Shown: piece after piece, positions 12,421 to 26,500 of the stretch | Numbering within the stretch: position 1 is the first letter of the stretch | How the letters are laid out: each line of letters starts with the position of its first letter | Assembly: GCF_028554725.1 (NCBI RefSeq) | Contig: NC_071671.1 | Coordinates: 4,996,501-5,060,500, forward strand | Direction: 5' to 3' | From: Zeugodacus cucurbitae | Lineage: Eukaryota > Arthropoda > Insecta > Diptera > Tephritidae | DNA: 64,000 nucleotides | Program-made: the position numbers and the translations under genes | Notes under the pieces: generated by a model | Seen by the model: the letters and a program-made list of their open reading frames with translations, nothing else | Told to the model about the DNA's origin: nothing | The model's database searches: none

Positions 12421-15400
12421 CGATAAAACGCATTACCTCTGGAAACATCCTACATAGTAAACCTATTAACAATGAAGCCTACCTTTGGGAGCCACAATTT
12501 TTCTAAAATGTTTGAATTTCGTTGCAGTTTTATGAATAATTTTTGCACTTATGTTTACCTTTCGTGCTGAAAAATATCTCCACCCCAGTCAACAATAACT
12601 TCATAGCAATGATCAAATAATTTCTTAAGTCAACATTTATTCTTCTTTTCTTTCATAAGTTGTTTGTGCAACAACATAGAAAACTGACGATAAGTGCGTC
12701 ACAATTGCTCTCCAATTGCAAACATTTCAAGTTGGTATTTGGGTTGGTATTTCAATGCTAGCCACTGAAGCGACATCACACGCAGACTAACTAATTCTTT
12801 CCAGCACAAACTGAGCAAACAATACGTCATTACCGTTAACGATTGCAACGCCACATATTTACTTATACTTTTGTGCTGCCCAAAAGAGCTCCAGTGTAGC
12901 AAAGTATCATTTGTGACATATTTGTGACGTTCTATGGTCCACAGATACTAAGTGTGTGAGAATATATAGTATGTGCTTTGGTGTGTCCGTGACAGTTTCC
13001 GGTGTTTGCCTTCATGCGCTTTTGCATTTGTTTGCTTTTGCTCGCTTTGTAACAGTGGTGTGGAGGCTTGTGGGTCCAGCGCAAACAACAAATTGGTGGT
13101 GTATTTGATTTGCCCAAAAATTGTGCACCACATTATCCAGCTCCCAGTTTTGGATGCTAGCAGGAACTTCTTTTAACTTTGCAATAATTTTTGGCGTAGC
13201 ATACTTGCAGGCGTTAACGAGCTGCAATTCATACTTTGGCTTGGTTTGCTTCGGTTTATTTGCGAAAACTGTTGGTTGAAAATTATATTTTTATTAAAAT
13301 GTCATTTGCAGTTGCTGGGTAAATACTGGTGGTATGAGTATGTGTGAGTGTGAGGCGAACGTGCATTTTGCGTATGCGCTTATTTGGTTAGTTACTCGTC
13401 GTATTTGGGTTTGTTTGTCGAATTTTTGTTTGCAATTCGTGTTCCGTGCGTGCAAAGCTTAAAGTTTGTTTGACCACGCGCTCTCTCACTCTATCTTTTG
13501 CAGTTTCCTGCTGTTTTTGGCATTAAAGCACTTCGAAGTGATTACTTCGTTTGGCTGCTACAAAGCAAATAAATATGTGCTTGCATTTCTAGTTCTGTTT
13601 GAACTAGCAAGAGGAACTTCAAAGTGTCATGTGGGTTCTCCAGTTGCTTTTGCATTCTCGTAATTAGTTTACTTTTATAATTAATTATTATTTCTCAAAG
13701 TACGAAAAGTTCGTGAAGGACATGAAAGTTCCACAATCGTGATTACATTTGATGAAAATGAATATGAGACATATGGTAATAAGAGTTTTGATGATAATAC
13801 TTCTGCGTGGTGGAAGCTCTGTAAATAAAAGCCTTCATTCAAAGACGCTTAAATCTCCTTAAGAAAGCTTTTATTCAAAAAGACGCTCAAAGAAAGCTTT
13901 CAATGAAAACGAAACTCAAAGCTCTCAAAGAAAGCTTTCAATTGAAAATAAGCTAAAAGCTTTTCTAAGAAAGCTTTCATGTAAAAGCACCTATAAATAT
14001 CACGTGAAAGTTTCCACAATATTCTCAACCTTTAATACTTTTTTCTTTACTACTGAAAGCCAACCTCTAAAGTGAACAGATCAAGATCGAAATTGAATAA
14101 AAATCACTAATAATATTTCTATATTTTTGAAACAATAAAACATTCTCTCCTAAAATAATAAAAGTGTATAATTTTTGAGTTCTTTTTGCTTCGAATGTAT
14201 GAAATGTAAACTAATTCCAAATTTCTACCCATCAATTTTTTTACTCCCAACATATTCACTACCTCAGTTATTCCCCCTTGAATCGCTCACATGCACTCAC
14301 ACTTAATCTTAGAACAAATCACAGGATTTTTCATACAAAAAACATATTCTTGACAATATCCCGACAAATGAGCAACACATGGACATCATTCATCTCGCAC
14401 TCACTCACTCGCCCACACTCTCTTTTCAGCTCAGAGTAAATCCGTTAAGGTGTAAGGCAAATGGTATTATGTATAGTAATAATGCAGAAGGTAGTTGGGG
14501 AAGGCTTTCAAGCGCAATAAAAGTGTAAGCATGAAATATCTTTTAAATGTACAGTTACACGAGTATGTGCGTACCGACAGTTAAACCCCCATAATATATA
14601 GTATAGGTGTGAGAGGACGTATATGAAAAATGTTTGCTTAGTGCATTTCACCCTCAGAGGTTCGGATCATAAAGTAAGTCATATGTACCGTCAACGACCT
14701 CTCATCAACTAAACGAGGAACAAGCATTCCTTTTCATATAGTATACTACCTAGTTCAATCATATTTATTTGCAGCAGCTCGAGTTAGAATGACATGCTTT
14801 CTTAAGTTACCCTCTTGAACGTTGTCTTTTCACGTATTGTGTACTTTAAAGAAGGAGGATTCGCAATTTCAGAGACCTTCATTAATAAAGATTAAATTTT
14901 TAGAGCTTCTTTGGTGTATTTTTTTTAAGAAAAGAAAAGAAATATTTTAAATTACTCTATTTTATTATAATTGAGGAAATGAAAGAATTTATTTTATGAA
15001 AATTGATAGCGAAAACTTAACTTATAAGCACCAAGCACAAACAATAGTTAAATAACCAAAGTAGACCCTCTGGAAACATGTAATATATATGATTTTTCGT
15101 ATATAAACCATTTAAGAATTTCAAATTTATAATTTTGTATGAAGGAAAAATAAGCTTAAATTTTATTCCGCCTAAAATTATGCTTATGTATTCGAGAAAA
15201 GTGGAAATTCTAGATTATTGTGAAACTATTGCCTAACTGATGACTACTGCATAGGGTTTTAAAGCTCCAAAAAGCGGGATATCTATAGCTGAAGACACTT
15301 TTAGACTCTTTAAAAAATTCTATCTCCTGCCATCTCCAAAGCGACAACTCCACTCTGTGCTACAACATATATTTACTCTAATGTGGCGTTGTTATGATGA

Positions 15401-18328
15401 TGATGTTAATTAAGCAGCATTTTAATTGAATTCATTAAAGACGCAACAACATACAAATATGGCAGCATAAAGGACAAGAGAACGCCAACAACAACGCAGT
15501 AAATATTTTTCTTGAGGCAAGTCGGCAGCCAAATAAGCGACGGAATCCTTTGAATATGACGAAAGTGGCAACAACATTTTCACCAAAAAAACTTTACGAT
15601 AATTTGTTGAATATGTACACATACAACAACAAATACAAGAAATGTGTGTATGAGCCACTAATTAGCGCAAAGGAAGTGAGAATGTCTACACATTAAAGGG
15701 GTAGACAGTCGAACGGTTATTATTAGTGGGAGATCTGCTCGTTATGACTGCCACCGCCAACATCCCCAACCACTACCACCACCAGCACCACACCAGGCAA
15801 TAAGTACAACGAACAGCATGTACTTCTCTGTATAATAATCGTAAAAAGTGTTGAATTTAAGAAAAATATGTAGTTGGTAATATGAGTTCGAGTATGAGTA
15901 AAATAATGAGTATGTGTATACTCATAAAGCAAGCTTGCCATATAATTAAGCTCATGCAAGGCGTACGTGTTTCTACTGCTAAATTCATGCGTGAAAATTT
16001 TAATTACTGCAATTAATGTTGCTTAGACAACCACAGCAGGCAGGCAGCAGCTCACCAGAGAGGCGGCGAAGTTGTGCGTAGATTTATTAGACAATATACT
16101 TTTTAATCCTCGCCTCAGTTCAAATTCGTTTTTATGAAGTCTCAGTTTACAGTTGGCAAGCTTGTTTAGCTGAAATTTGAAAAATTATTATTTTCGAAGT
16201 GAGAAGTGGATTTAACAGGGATGTTTTTCACCGCTTTTAAACGGATGTGGAGTTAATTTTGAGTATTATGTTAATTTTGGAAAGCAGAGCGGAGTAACTG
16301 TAATTAAACTTAATGGAGAAAGAAGAAGCATTTCCTTACTCAGGCAGTTACTCAGTTCTTTCATCGGGCGACAAACCTTGTAGAGGTTATAAATGCTCCT
16401 GGATTGGGTTCATATATCAAATAAAAAAAATTGTCAGAGTGTGGAGCCGGTTTTACTCAAGAGTTATTGATATATGTATGTAAGTGTTGAGTTTCAGAGT
16501 TTTAAGTTCTAGACATTGAATATTGACGTTTGAACCACAGATACTTTAAATCAAATTCTGTTAAAGTTCTATCGAGCCTCAGATCTCATCCTTCCAACGT
16601 TTGAAAAGAGCAAAGGAACTCAATTTAAGGTTCTCCAACAGACAATACTCGCAAAGTCAACCGGAAACCTCGAAAAAACTCAACAAGCCAAGTCAAATTA
16701 ATGTAAGAAATAACAATAAAAAGCAAAAACAACAGCAATATAGTAAAAACACACCAAGGTATACTCAATCGTATGAAAGTGACTCATATAATGAAAATAA
16801 AGAACATTGAAAGATATAAAACGAAATGAATTGGACTGATGAGTTTGTACCTGCTGCTATCTGTGGGGGATGAAACACCAACACCGCGATGATTAAGATG
16901 ATGACCGCTTTGCTGTTGTTACTCGAATGGACGGCGATATGAGAGGGTGGCATTTTTATATAGACAAATTCATATAGCTAACCTCTCACACCTCAGTGTG
17001 GGTCAATATGTGTGCGGCAGACGTTTGGGCAATGCAATTGACAATCAGCTGAAAAGGCGCTTAACGGTAAATGTGCCACATAATGAGACCCATTAGTTAG
17101 GGGTCATAAAGTAAAGCCAAAAAAATAAATATATACAATAATTGTGTCAATGGCGCGATACGCCAGAGTGGCGGCCACAATAAGCAACAAAATAACGAAA
17201 GCGCATAACAACAACGACAGAAATAATAGGTGGACTTTAAGGTTACAAATTTAGTAAAGCTTCACTTTTTTGGGCTTAGATTCTAATAAGCTTTAATTAT
17301 GTATTAGTCTATATTTTATAATTTTGCTAGAGAATATAGTTTTAGAGGCAGGAAAATGGTTTCCGAAGCTGAAATGAAGTATCAAGAGGTCAACGACACC
17401 AAAAAAATTAGAACAAAAGACTTCGTAGCAGCTTTTCGACAAGTTCACCAACTTCGCTTAAGGCTAACATACACATACATATGTATATACAAAAATACGT
17501 TTCCTCAACTGCCTTATGTTTCACATTCTACGAACTAAAGCAAGTAAAGCGCTTACTAAATACTCATATAGCACGTCAAGAACTCCCACAGGCGCTGTAG
17601 TGAGAAGAGCTTCTGGTATAAAAGCAAAGAAATCTGTAGTTTCTGCACTCGTAAGAAGACAATGTACATATGTTTGTGTGTATGGAAAAATTACACCAAC
17701 ACTAATTAACCACAAAAGAGCACTAATAATCCCGACTGCTGCATGAGAAGCACCGAAGAAGCAGTAACAAACAACATTAGCGTCATGCGTGTCTGCAACA
17801 AAAGTAGTGGCAAGTAGGGATATGCCCAAAAGCAGACGCCCTGGAAGATAGTGTGTGGTAAACATGCATATATATGCGGAGCACATTAATGCTTAAGCAT
17901 ACAGAGCTGCGCATTCATGAACTCCAACTGCTTAAGTCTCGCAGCTGTTGGAGACAAGAGCTTGCGGATTCGTGTCTGAAATTTGCTTTTATGTGTGTTG
18001 ATTTGTATGTCTGGCGAGCTATCTTATGGCAGACACTACAGGACACTAAGACTAGCCAAATTTTATGTTGAACTGAGTGAAAAGTTTATACGAAAGTGTT
18101 GATATGTTGGTGTCTACAATAACAATGCTGTGTGGTGATAAGGTTTCTAAATGAGTAGAATTTACTATAAACTAGTATGAAAAACTAGGAGCAGACTGAC
18201 AAAGTAGACAATATGGTAGGTGAATATACTTTTTATTTTAAAGGGTAGTCTTTTATAGAGCTCAGCTGGAGCATAAGATCAAGCACAAGTATTTAATGGT
18301 TATAAAGCTCGAAATCTTTTATTTGGAC
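12421..18328. other. Intergenic DNA, no supported gene
   Basis: Apart from the AAGCTT-type repeat at 13820-13995, I see only short unsupported frames and simple-sequence bits such as the ACCACC run near 15771-15790. A 121-residue hydrophobic frame on the minus strand (17521-17886) has an ATG but no domain or gene context. Confidence 0.5.
13820..13995. repeat. Degenerate tandem repeat with AAGAAAGCTTTCA cores
   Basis: Near-identical cores GAAAGCTTT occur at about 13863, 13891, 13930 and 13969, spaced 27-40 bp, with degenerate copies before them. Each core is close to a palindrome. No coding potential. Confidence 0.55.
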
Positions 18329-18331
18329 TAA

Positions 18332-19542
18332 CAGCCCTATTCTGTGCACTTGACAAAATAACAAAAAAGTTTAAAATTTTTTCGGATTTTTATCAAGTAA
18401 GAACTTTTTTGGTATTCTGTGACAATTTTGATAAAATAAAAAGCTTCAGTACGCATAGGGAAACAAAATAATGTAAACAGAAACAGCTGATTCTGTCCAA
18501 TTCTATTCGAATTGAATTGAAAAATTGATTTGAATTATTTTTTAACGTAAGTTTTGAAATACATTTCAATATTTGTTTCAAAATAGTTAATCATTTAACT
18601 TCAATTTCACAATAAATCCATTGCTTTTGGTCTAGACTTTTCTTAGGGTGCGCAAATATTCCATGCTCCGAAGCTGGCACTATTTTTCATGCAAAAGGCC
18701 GTTATTTGGATGAGTGTTTGTTTTAACCGAGCCTTCTTCAGTGTGGCTTCGTTGATAAGTTTGGTTTATGATTGACCAAAGAGTTATCAGCCTGTCTATC
18801 CGATTCTGATGTCGAGATATCGACGGAAGCCTTTCAGACCTGATGCCAAGTATTTGGTTTGTTTCACAACTCCATTTACTCTATATAGATGACAGGGTTA
18901 TACCTAACCTAACAGGGAGTGCCGCGCGTAAATAAAGTTGATTGATAATTAAATGACAGAGCCTCTATATATTCATTTTTCCATCCCAGATCCTCCATAG
19001 TCTTTTGCTCCCCCGCAAAGCCGTAGAATACTTCATAATATAATACATATACATATGTCCTCTATAATATATTTAAAACTCTTTGGAATGCAATTTTGAT
19101 TTAGTTGGTTGTTAAGTTTAGCTTCAGAAAAGTTCCATGGGGACTACGAAATCTAAACGTTGTTCCTTGTTGGCAAAAATTTGCTAAGCAAACAATTTCG
19201 TCAATGTTACCCTCATTATCCTCATTTTTTTATACAAAAAACGGAAAAATAAACTTCTTAATATATTATAAAAACGGCTCAATAACGCGAGCCATCCACA
19301 TGTTCATATTTTTCCTCTTTGTATAAAACTAACGACAAAAGTAAAATATCTCCATTGCAACAAATTCACTTTCACAACTATCCACAGCGAGATATTTTAT
19401 TTGTCAAGAGGATTTTACTTCTTAACAACTTATAAAGAAAAGAGCTTTTTATTTTAGACACAGAATACGAAATGCTTGATAAATTTTAATTTTTTACAAA
19501 TTAAAAATTTGTTGAATTTGTAAAGTGCACAGAATAGGGCTG
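18332..19542. mobile_element. PIF/Harbinger-like element with TAA target duplication
   Basis: The left end CAGCCCTATTCTGTGCACTT (18332-18351) has its exact reverse complement ending at 19542. TAA flanks both sides (18329-18331 and 19543-19545), the 3-bp duplication typical of PIF/Harbinger. Similarity of the ends continues more loosely for about 90 bp, including GTATTCTGTG repeats near 18412 and 19460. No transposase is recognisable. The motif ACCTAACCTAAC near 18903 resembles the tail of the LINE at 38 kb, so a LINE fragment may sit inside. Confidence 0.75.
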
Positions 19543-19847
19543 TAAATAAAGATATAATTATGTAGCTTTTCAAGTAGCCTTGGATATCAAAATTTCTCTC
19601 AATTCAATAGTACTCACTCAGTGGTTTTGGTTTTTGTTTGCTGTGGAATCTCGATCTTAGCTAATCGTGTACTCTTTGAAACATTCGATCAAATAGTTTC
19701 AGAAAAAAACAAAAACAAATTTCTTGATAGTCAACGTTTCTAAAAAGGTTACAAAGAGAGAATTTATTTACTTAAATCTTTATTCAAACTCTATCGATAA
19801 TCTAGTTATAGCCCCAGTGGAACTTTATTTTGTAAATATTGCTTAAT

Positions 19848-20400
19848 ATGTATGTATGTTATTGGCGTGGAAACCGTTTAGCCGGTTTCTCTCGCAGTTC
19901 GGCGCCAGTTGGTCCAACGGAGTGAAGGCCTTCCCCTTCCTCGGCTTCCACCAGCGGGTACTGCATCGAACACTTTCAGAGCTGGAGTGTTTTCGTCTAT
20001 TCGGACAACATGACCTAGCCAGCGTAGCTGTTGTCTTTTTATTCGCTGAACCATGTCAATGCGGTCGTGTAACTCGTACAGCTCATCGTTCCATCGTCTG
20101 CGGTATTCGCCGTCGCCATAAATCTTGCGATAAACCTTTCTCTCGAAAACTCCTAGTGCCATCTGATCGGATGTTGATATCGTCCACGCTTCTGCATGAT
20201 TTTGGTTCGTCGAGAGAGTACTTTACTTTTCAATTGCGTACTCAGTACAAAGTAGTACCTGTTGGCAAGAGTGATTCTGCGCTGGATTTCGAGGCTGTCA
20301 TTCTTGGTGTTGTTGATGCTGGATCCCAGGTATACGAAATTATCTACGACTTCAAAGTTATTCGTCGATTTTTCATTGGTACTTCGGTTTTATGTGGTGG
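19848..20400 (-). mobile_element. LINE 3' fragment, minus strand
   Basis: Reading the minus strand, ALGVFERKVYRKIYG, RRRWNDELYELHDRID and QQLRWLGHVVRIDENTPA are the C-terminal part of the same LINE family as at 11291-12420. The last bases match its 3' end (CTAAACGGTTTCCACGCCAAT in the minus sense). The segment encoding LLYGAEAW is deleted between about 20185 and 20200. The long plus-strand frame over this interval is its antisense shadow. Not functional. Confidence 0.8.
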
Positions 20401-22915
20401 ATCCCAAACCCTACCCACAACCGCAAAGCGTTTTGAAACATATTTGAAATTGCTTTCACGGATTTTGAATTTATCATAGGAAACCTTTAAAATTGGAATA
20501 GTGGAGTTTTTGATGAAGTTATGCATGGAAATTTTGGTCTAGAGCGACTTATCAGCTACATACAACTTAGTAGAATTGTCACAAAGGAATACCTTGAGGT
20601 TGAAAATAAATTTTTAATGTTGTCCTTAAGAAACTAGATGACTTGTAGTATCTCCTACTAGATAGGGTCTTCAATTATTCTCTTTAGATTAGTATACGAT
20701 GTTAAATAGCTCGAAAGAAGTTATCGATTTTTTTATTCGTGAGGATTACGTCGCCATAGAGAGGAATTAAGGCACGATGGTTAAAAAAATAGGGTTTGAG
20801 ATTCTATTTAAATTATTTCTAAAAAAATTCCATACCAAAATCATGTATTTCCTATAAATATTCCCGATAGTCATAAAAATATTTTTGCATGAATAGTTTT
20901 TAAAGTCAAACGCATTAATAACTCTCAGCAGTTATTGTTGTTGTGATAATAAAACGGTAATAAATTTTATAACTAACTTTTTATAAGCACAGATTGTATG
21001 GTGTATATGTGGCAGCAGCAATAAAAAATGTTAATAAATTCGTGCAACACATGGCAATCAAAGCATGAAAAATGCACGCTTTAATTCAAAACAAAATAAA
21101 AAAAAAATCGCAAAAAGCAATAATAAACTCTATGAAAATGAATGCAAAAAAGCTAGACATTTTTTGTTAGTCCAAAGCAGCTGCCGACGCACAGCTTGCG
21201 ATCGCCACGCCGCACTGCCAGCGCATGTTTTCATCATTGTTGCCAATTTAAGTGCAAATGTGGCTGGTGACCTTTTTTTGCTGCTGTTGCTGCGCCACTA
21301 TTATACTTTTTCACGCTTCCCGCCCACACTATTTAACCGACAGACGGTCAACGCGACTAATGCAAATGAGTGTGTGTGCGAGTGTGTTTGTGACAAATAC
21401 GAGCACACTCTGTGAGTGTGTGTGCCGAACATATTTTCATTCAGTTTAATTTGGCGCTTTCAATTTTCAACGCCCAAGTGCGCAGTGTCAGCGTCTGCGT
21501 CTACGTCTGCCTTCGTTTGTGGGGTCAGCACAGTCACTTTCATATGCATTGCATACCACAAGGCGTAGTTGCATGGTAGCAATTTAAGCTTTCGTACTTT
21601 CACTCGCCTTTTTGTAATGGTGTTGTTGTTGCACTTGTTGTGTCGTGTTGCAGGGTTTTCTTTTATTTTCGTTACGCATCATAAATCTTAATTGGCAATT
21701 GTGTGTTTTAGTCTAACCAGCTCTCCGCCATAGCTTCACGTTTTTTCTTCTTTTTTCACTTTTGCTGCGTTGCTTAGCCATAAGGAGTGACTCTTGCTTT
21801 GTATGTGAGTATTAGTTAAACCCTTCGCTCACAAGCTTTTTAATAGTTTCGCCCCTTACATATTTTTAATTTAGCCAGTCAGTTGTTTATATGAATATTT
21901 GTTGTAGTGGATTCCAAAAAAAAACAAAATAAAAAAAGCTTTTCACTCTCTTTCTACCTTATTCACTTTCTTGTGAAGCAGAAAATTGTTAGCTGCTAAA
22001 TTACATTTACATACTAATTTGCATTTAAATTATAATAAAATTTAGCAGTCGTGTAAACAATGTAAACTCTGATCATATTAAAGGCAAAATTGAGAAATAA
22101 TATTAAGCTTTTATTCAAATATCGTCAAGCTGTGATTTTTTGGTATCATTAGAATGAGAAATTAAGCAATAAATTACTTCAATGTTTATGGTTTAAATAA
22201 AACAGTGGCAGATTTCATAATCTAAAGAGCTTTTAAAATCTTTGAAGCTTTCACCTTAAAGTTGATACATTTTCCTTGATTTTTCCAAAAGAAAGTACTG
22301 TTTATAAGGCACTTCGTTAACAGTTTTTGAACTGATTTCACAAAGGAGGCAAGTAATACGTTAAGTTTGTTTTACTTGAATAATAATAGAATAATGCTTT
22401 TGATATGGCATTGATTTAAAAATTGCATAATTTCAGTAAATCGTAATAAGTTGCTTATATAATAGAAAACTAGCTCACTATGATATTTAATTTATACAGG
22501 TCTACAAGTCCTTAATGATGTCATATTATGAGAGCCTAAGGACGAATTCGAGAATACATATGTCTTTATTGATTATATTTCTGGAGAAAGACTTTGAAAA
22601 CAAATAGAAGCCATTAGTAAACATATTAAGTCGAATTTGGAAAGGTTTCAAGTTTCTTGGGTTTTATAAAAAGTTTACAGAGCTTAAAGCTCCTACAACA
22701 TTCAGCTTTACTTTTTAAGAATAACAAAAATATAAGCTACCTCTATAGAGTTAGAATATATTTTCCAATAAAAGCTAAGTTTAGTAACAATTTTTGTATG
22801 AACCATTAAAAAATAAAAGCTTTAAGCTTAAAAGCTCGAAAATTTGGTATATATGATTAAATAAAACAAAACTTTTTGGGATGAAGTAAAAAAAGAAATA
22901 AAAAAATGAATAAAC
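20401..22915. other. Intergenic DNA, no supported gene
   Basis: Short unsupported frames only. The stretch 21170-21800 is less A/T rich and contains TG-rich tracts and a GTTGTTGTTG run near 21622. No promoter, splice or repeat structure was convincing. Confidence 0.5.
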
Positions 22916-23548
22916 AAGAAAAAACGTTAACTTCGGCTGTACCGAAGCTAATATACCCTTAACAGGTGCATTTCTTTTAGTAACTATGTGTTTAAGCAAA
23001 TCTAAAGACGTAAGAAAAAGTAAGTAAAAAAAAAAGAAAACATTTTACTAATTCCTTTTAGCCGGGTTGTTTGCTAGAAACATTAAGGTTATATAGTTAA
23101 CCGATCTGAACAATTTCTTCGGAGATTATATTATTATCTTAAGCAGTAATCCAAGTCAAATTTCGTGAAGATACCACGTCAAATGCGGAAATTTTCCATA
23201 CAAGCCATTTATTCCGATCGTTCGGTTTGTATGGCAGCTGTATGCTATAGCGAACCGATCTGAACAATTTTTTCGGAGATTAAGTTATTTCTCTGAACAA
23301 TAACTCACACTAACTTTCGTGAAGATATGTAGTAAATTGCGGCAGTTTTCCATACAAGCCATTGATTCCGATCGTTCAGTTTGTATGGCAGCTATATGAT
23401 ATAGTGGTCCGACATCGGCAGTTACGACAAATGAGCAGCTTCTTGAAGAGAAAATAACATCTGCAAAATTTCAAAACGATATCTTAAAAACTGAAGGACT
23501 ACTTCGTATATATACAGACAGACAGACGGACCCTGTTGGGTATAAAAA
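22916..23548 (+). mobile_element. Helentron-like element of a second family, copy B
   Basis: The 5' part has the hairpin CTTCGG...CCGAAG (22931-22947) followed by TATACCCTTAACAGG. The 3' end has the inverted counterpart CCTGTTGGGTATA at 23532-23544, preceded by a CAGACAGACAGACGGAC tract. Inside, a segment of about 156 bp beginning CCGATCTGAACAATTT is present twice in tandem (near 23101 and 23257). The architecture equals the other Helentron-like copies but the sequence differs. No ORF. Confidence 0.65.
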
Positions 23549-26500
23549 TGAATAAAAAAAGTAAATTTAGGCGCCTTTACATGTTCAGCACAACTCCACA
23601 ACCATCTACGCATAACCAACAAAAGCACGCAATGACAAATAAAATTCAATTGAAAGCAATTCGTGCATTAACATTTTAATGATACGCCATGCAGTTGAAC
23701 TGTTACTCACACAACAACAACAGCAACAACAAATTTTACGAAATGTTCAATTCACCACAAAGTTGTTGCATTTAAAAATTAATTATCGATAATGGGCACG
23801 TGTGTTGTACGTGTTGGCTGTGGTACAATAAAAAAGGCAACAACAACGCACATAAAATGTAACTAAAAGGTCTAAGCAAGCACATTGTTGTAATTGTAGT
23901 TGACTGTGTGTGTGTGGAAATGCGCAATTAACTTTGTGAATCACGTGTTCACCCCCAAACCATGCGTCGCGTCCAGCAGCCACACAAAATGGTGGAGCTT
24001 TGGAATCGATCACTTGCAGTTGACACTTTTTCAAGCGGTTATAACGATTTTCAATTTTCGCTAGCGAATTTACTCAGGCGAGGGTTAAATGTGACCTTTC
24101 GAACCTGCTGTGCGCACACAGCGAGACATACGCGCTTACTAATCGATCACCAAATGCAGTCGGCAGATGAAAAGCTTCCGCTGAACTGTGTGATTCACTG
24201 CATATTTTTGTGTGATAGTTCATTGTGTTGGGCCATTGTCAGCAACAGACGCTTCAATTATTGTTGTTGCTATTGTCATTATTGTCAACAGCTGTTAGCT
24301 ACACACTCATACGTATGTATTTTTGTTGTTGTATATAAGCGCACAAAAGCCTGCCTACATCCGGTTCTATGAACTTCTGACCATTTTGTTACTTGCTATG
24401 TTCAGCAGTTTTTGTTGTCAGCTATGTAGCATGTGTTGTTACACTTACTTTTGTTGTCATCAAACCCATGTTAACAACAACACAGCACGTACAATGCGCA
24501 CGGATGTGTGTGCTTCCTTGCTAGGGCCATTATCCTTGCCAATGCACGTGAGCTTTTTGTTTAGCTAACGAAGTTTCTGCTTTGTCTGAGCATAACTTTC
24601 ATGGATAAAATGATGGCGTACTGGACTCATAGTGTTATGGGATGTTAGGCAGCACGAGGGTTGCGTTTCCGATGAAACCTTGATAAAGCTCAATACAGCG
24701 TTATTTCACACAGCTTGAAATCATCAGTCATATGCCTACAGGTATGATAGCAGGAACCTCTAATTGATGCCCAACATTGAAAGCATGATAAATCTTATAA
24801 GTCATGCGCCCATATTGCATTGGAATTCAATGTGGCTGTACAATTTGGAGGGAGGTCGTCTTATTTCCATTGTGACTTCATATTAAATATAGAATATATG
24901 TCCAAGACACCTGGGTAACAAAGTAATATCCGGAAGGAAGACCCAATATATGAGAACTGCTAAGCTTCTTTAAAGAAATGCATCGGATATTATAGGTGGT
25001 CCAACAGTTTCCGTTCTGTTTTGTATTAGATCTTCAGAATTAATAGAAATTATCTGAATTATATTATATCTACTAGATAACATTTGCCCGCCACATAGGT
25101 TAATGAGTCCTGAACATTCAGAGAGATCGAAAACTCTGAAGGTACTGATTTCCGATAAATCGTTGTCGTGAAAGTTCACTAAAAATTGATGCGGGGTTAA
25201 CTCAACCCATAATTTATTAATCCATACCCAAGAAAATACTACTTAAATAGGTATTTTTTCATACCTGGATCAAATGGGAGGCATGTTAGTAATTGGAGAA
25301 TTGGTTGAACCCTGTCTCAAATAAAATTTTTAATGTCCTTGCTAGCTTGAGGGAAGAGATAGCTGTTTGGTTTTAAATCATTTTAATCGAATTAAAAAAC
25401 TATGCAGACTTTAATCTATAACAATACGAAGCACTCTTTACACAAAGCTAAAATGTAAAACACGATGAGGGGAACACAACTAAACAAGCAAGAATAATAC
25501 CTAGAGTACCAACACTGGCTCTTGTTGTAGCGCCCATAATCCTATCGTAGTGGTCAACAATAAAAATCCAGAGGAAAATCGCATTCACAAATATTTTCAT
25601 ATGTGACTTCAAAGCGGCAAATTATAATGGTTTCCCATCTGCCATTGTTGCATGACCCCTACTGCCTCTGCATTACTCCCTCTTGACTATTGTTTTAGCT
25701 CTTCTTTGCTATATGACCACCCCAACTGCCGTTGCATCGTTACTTTGGCGACCTAATCCGCTTAGCTTTTCACTACAATGCTGTGAGAAATACAGAAAAT
25801 AATATGACAGACAGTCAGTGACATGACTTGATTGCCACAAAATCATTTACTGCGGTGATGTTAAGTGTGTGCACATATTTATATATGCTGAAAAAGCGCA
25901 ATAATGGTACAAAAAAACAGAGAGAAAAGCTTGTAATTTCATGCGCGCAATTTCGCATATTCCATATTTAATAATAAGCGCAATTTCAGTTGACCATTTG
26001 GCTCGGAAAGCTTTTTTCACTTGTTTAACTTTTTCACTGGAAAAATTACTTTTCTCTGCATATTCGTGTAATTTTGTGGATTCTAATCTCATTTCAAATG
26101 AATTTGTCATCGAAATGTGGATTTGAGTTTTAGATTAACATTCCAAATTTTTTTGATGGCATTTTATCTGGGATTTGGGGAGATTTCATAGTAATTTTGA
26201 ATACAGAGCATTTACTGTTAATAAGTACTCTTCAATTGTTAGGCTTATTTGAGACTTTGACATCTCCTGGGGACTACATAAGTGAGATAAATTTATTAGG
26301 AACTCACTTAGAACACAATTTCATCAACTCGCTCTCTCCGATCCATATTATTACAGTAAGAGTAACCAACAAATTTATAAACTTTCTTCGAATACCGCTT
26401 AAAGATTCAACAGAGAAACAAGCTAAGCAACTTACTAAATAGTTGTCTGTCCCATTTATAAGTAGTCGTAATAACTGGTCCTTATTCGGTAGTATTGAAC

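Noticed and set aside
17521..17886. 121-residue hydrophobic ATG frame on the minus strand
   Set aside because: No domain, no promoter or splice context, and overlapping frames on the other strand are equally open; composition looks like chance in a less A/T-rich patch.
19856..20479. 207-residue plus-strand frame
   Set aside because: Antisense shadow of the minus-strand LINE fragment.
23962..24372. 136-residue ATG frame with many Cys and His
   Set aside because: The Cys/His content comes from TTGTTG/CATTAT-type low-complexity DNA; no zinc-finger spacing or gene signals.
24970..25240. Open minus-strand stretch of about 90 codons (...VELTPHQFLVNFHDND...)
   Set aside because: No ATG at the beginning and no family I recognise; too short to claim as a transposon remnant.
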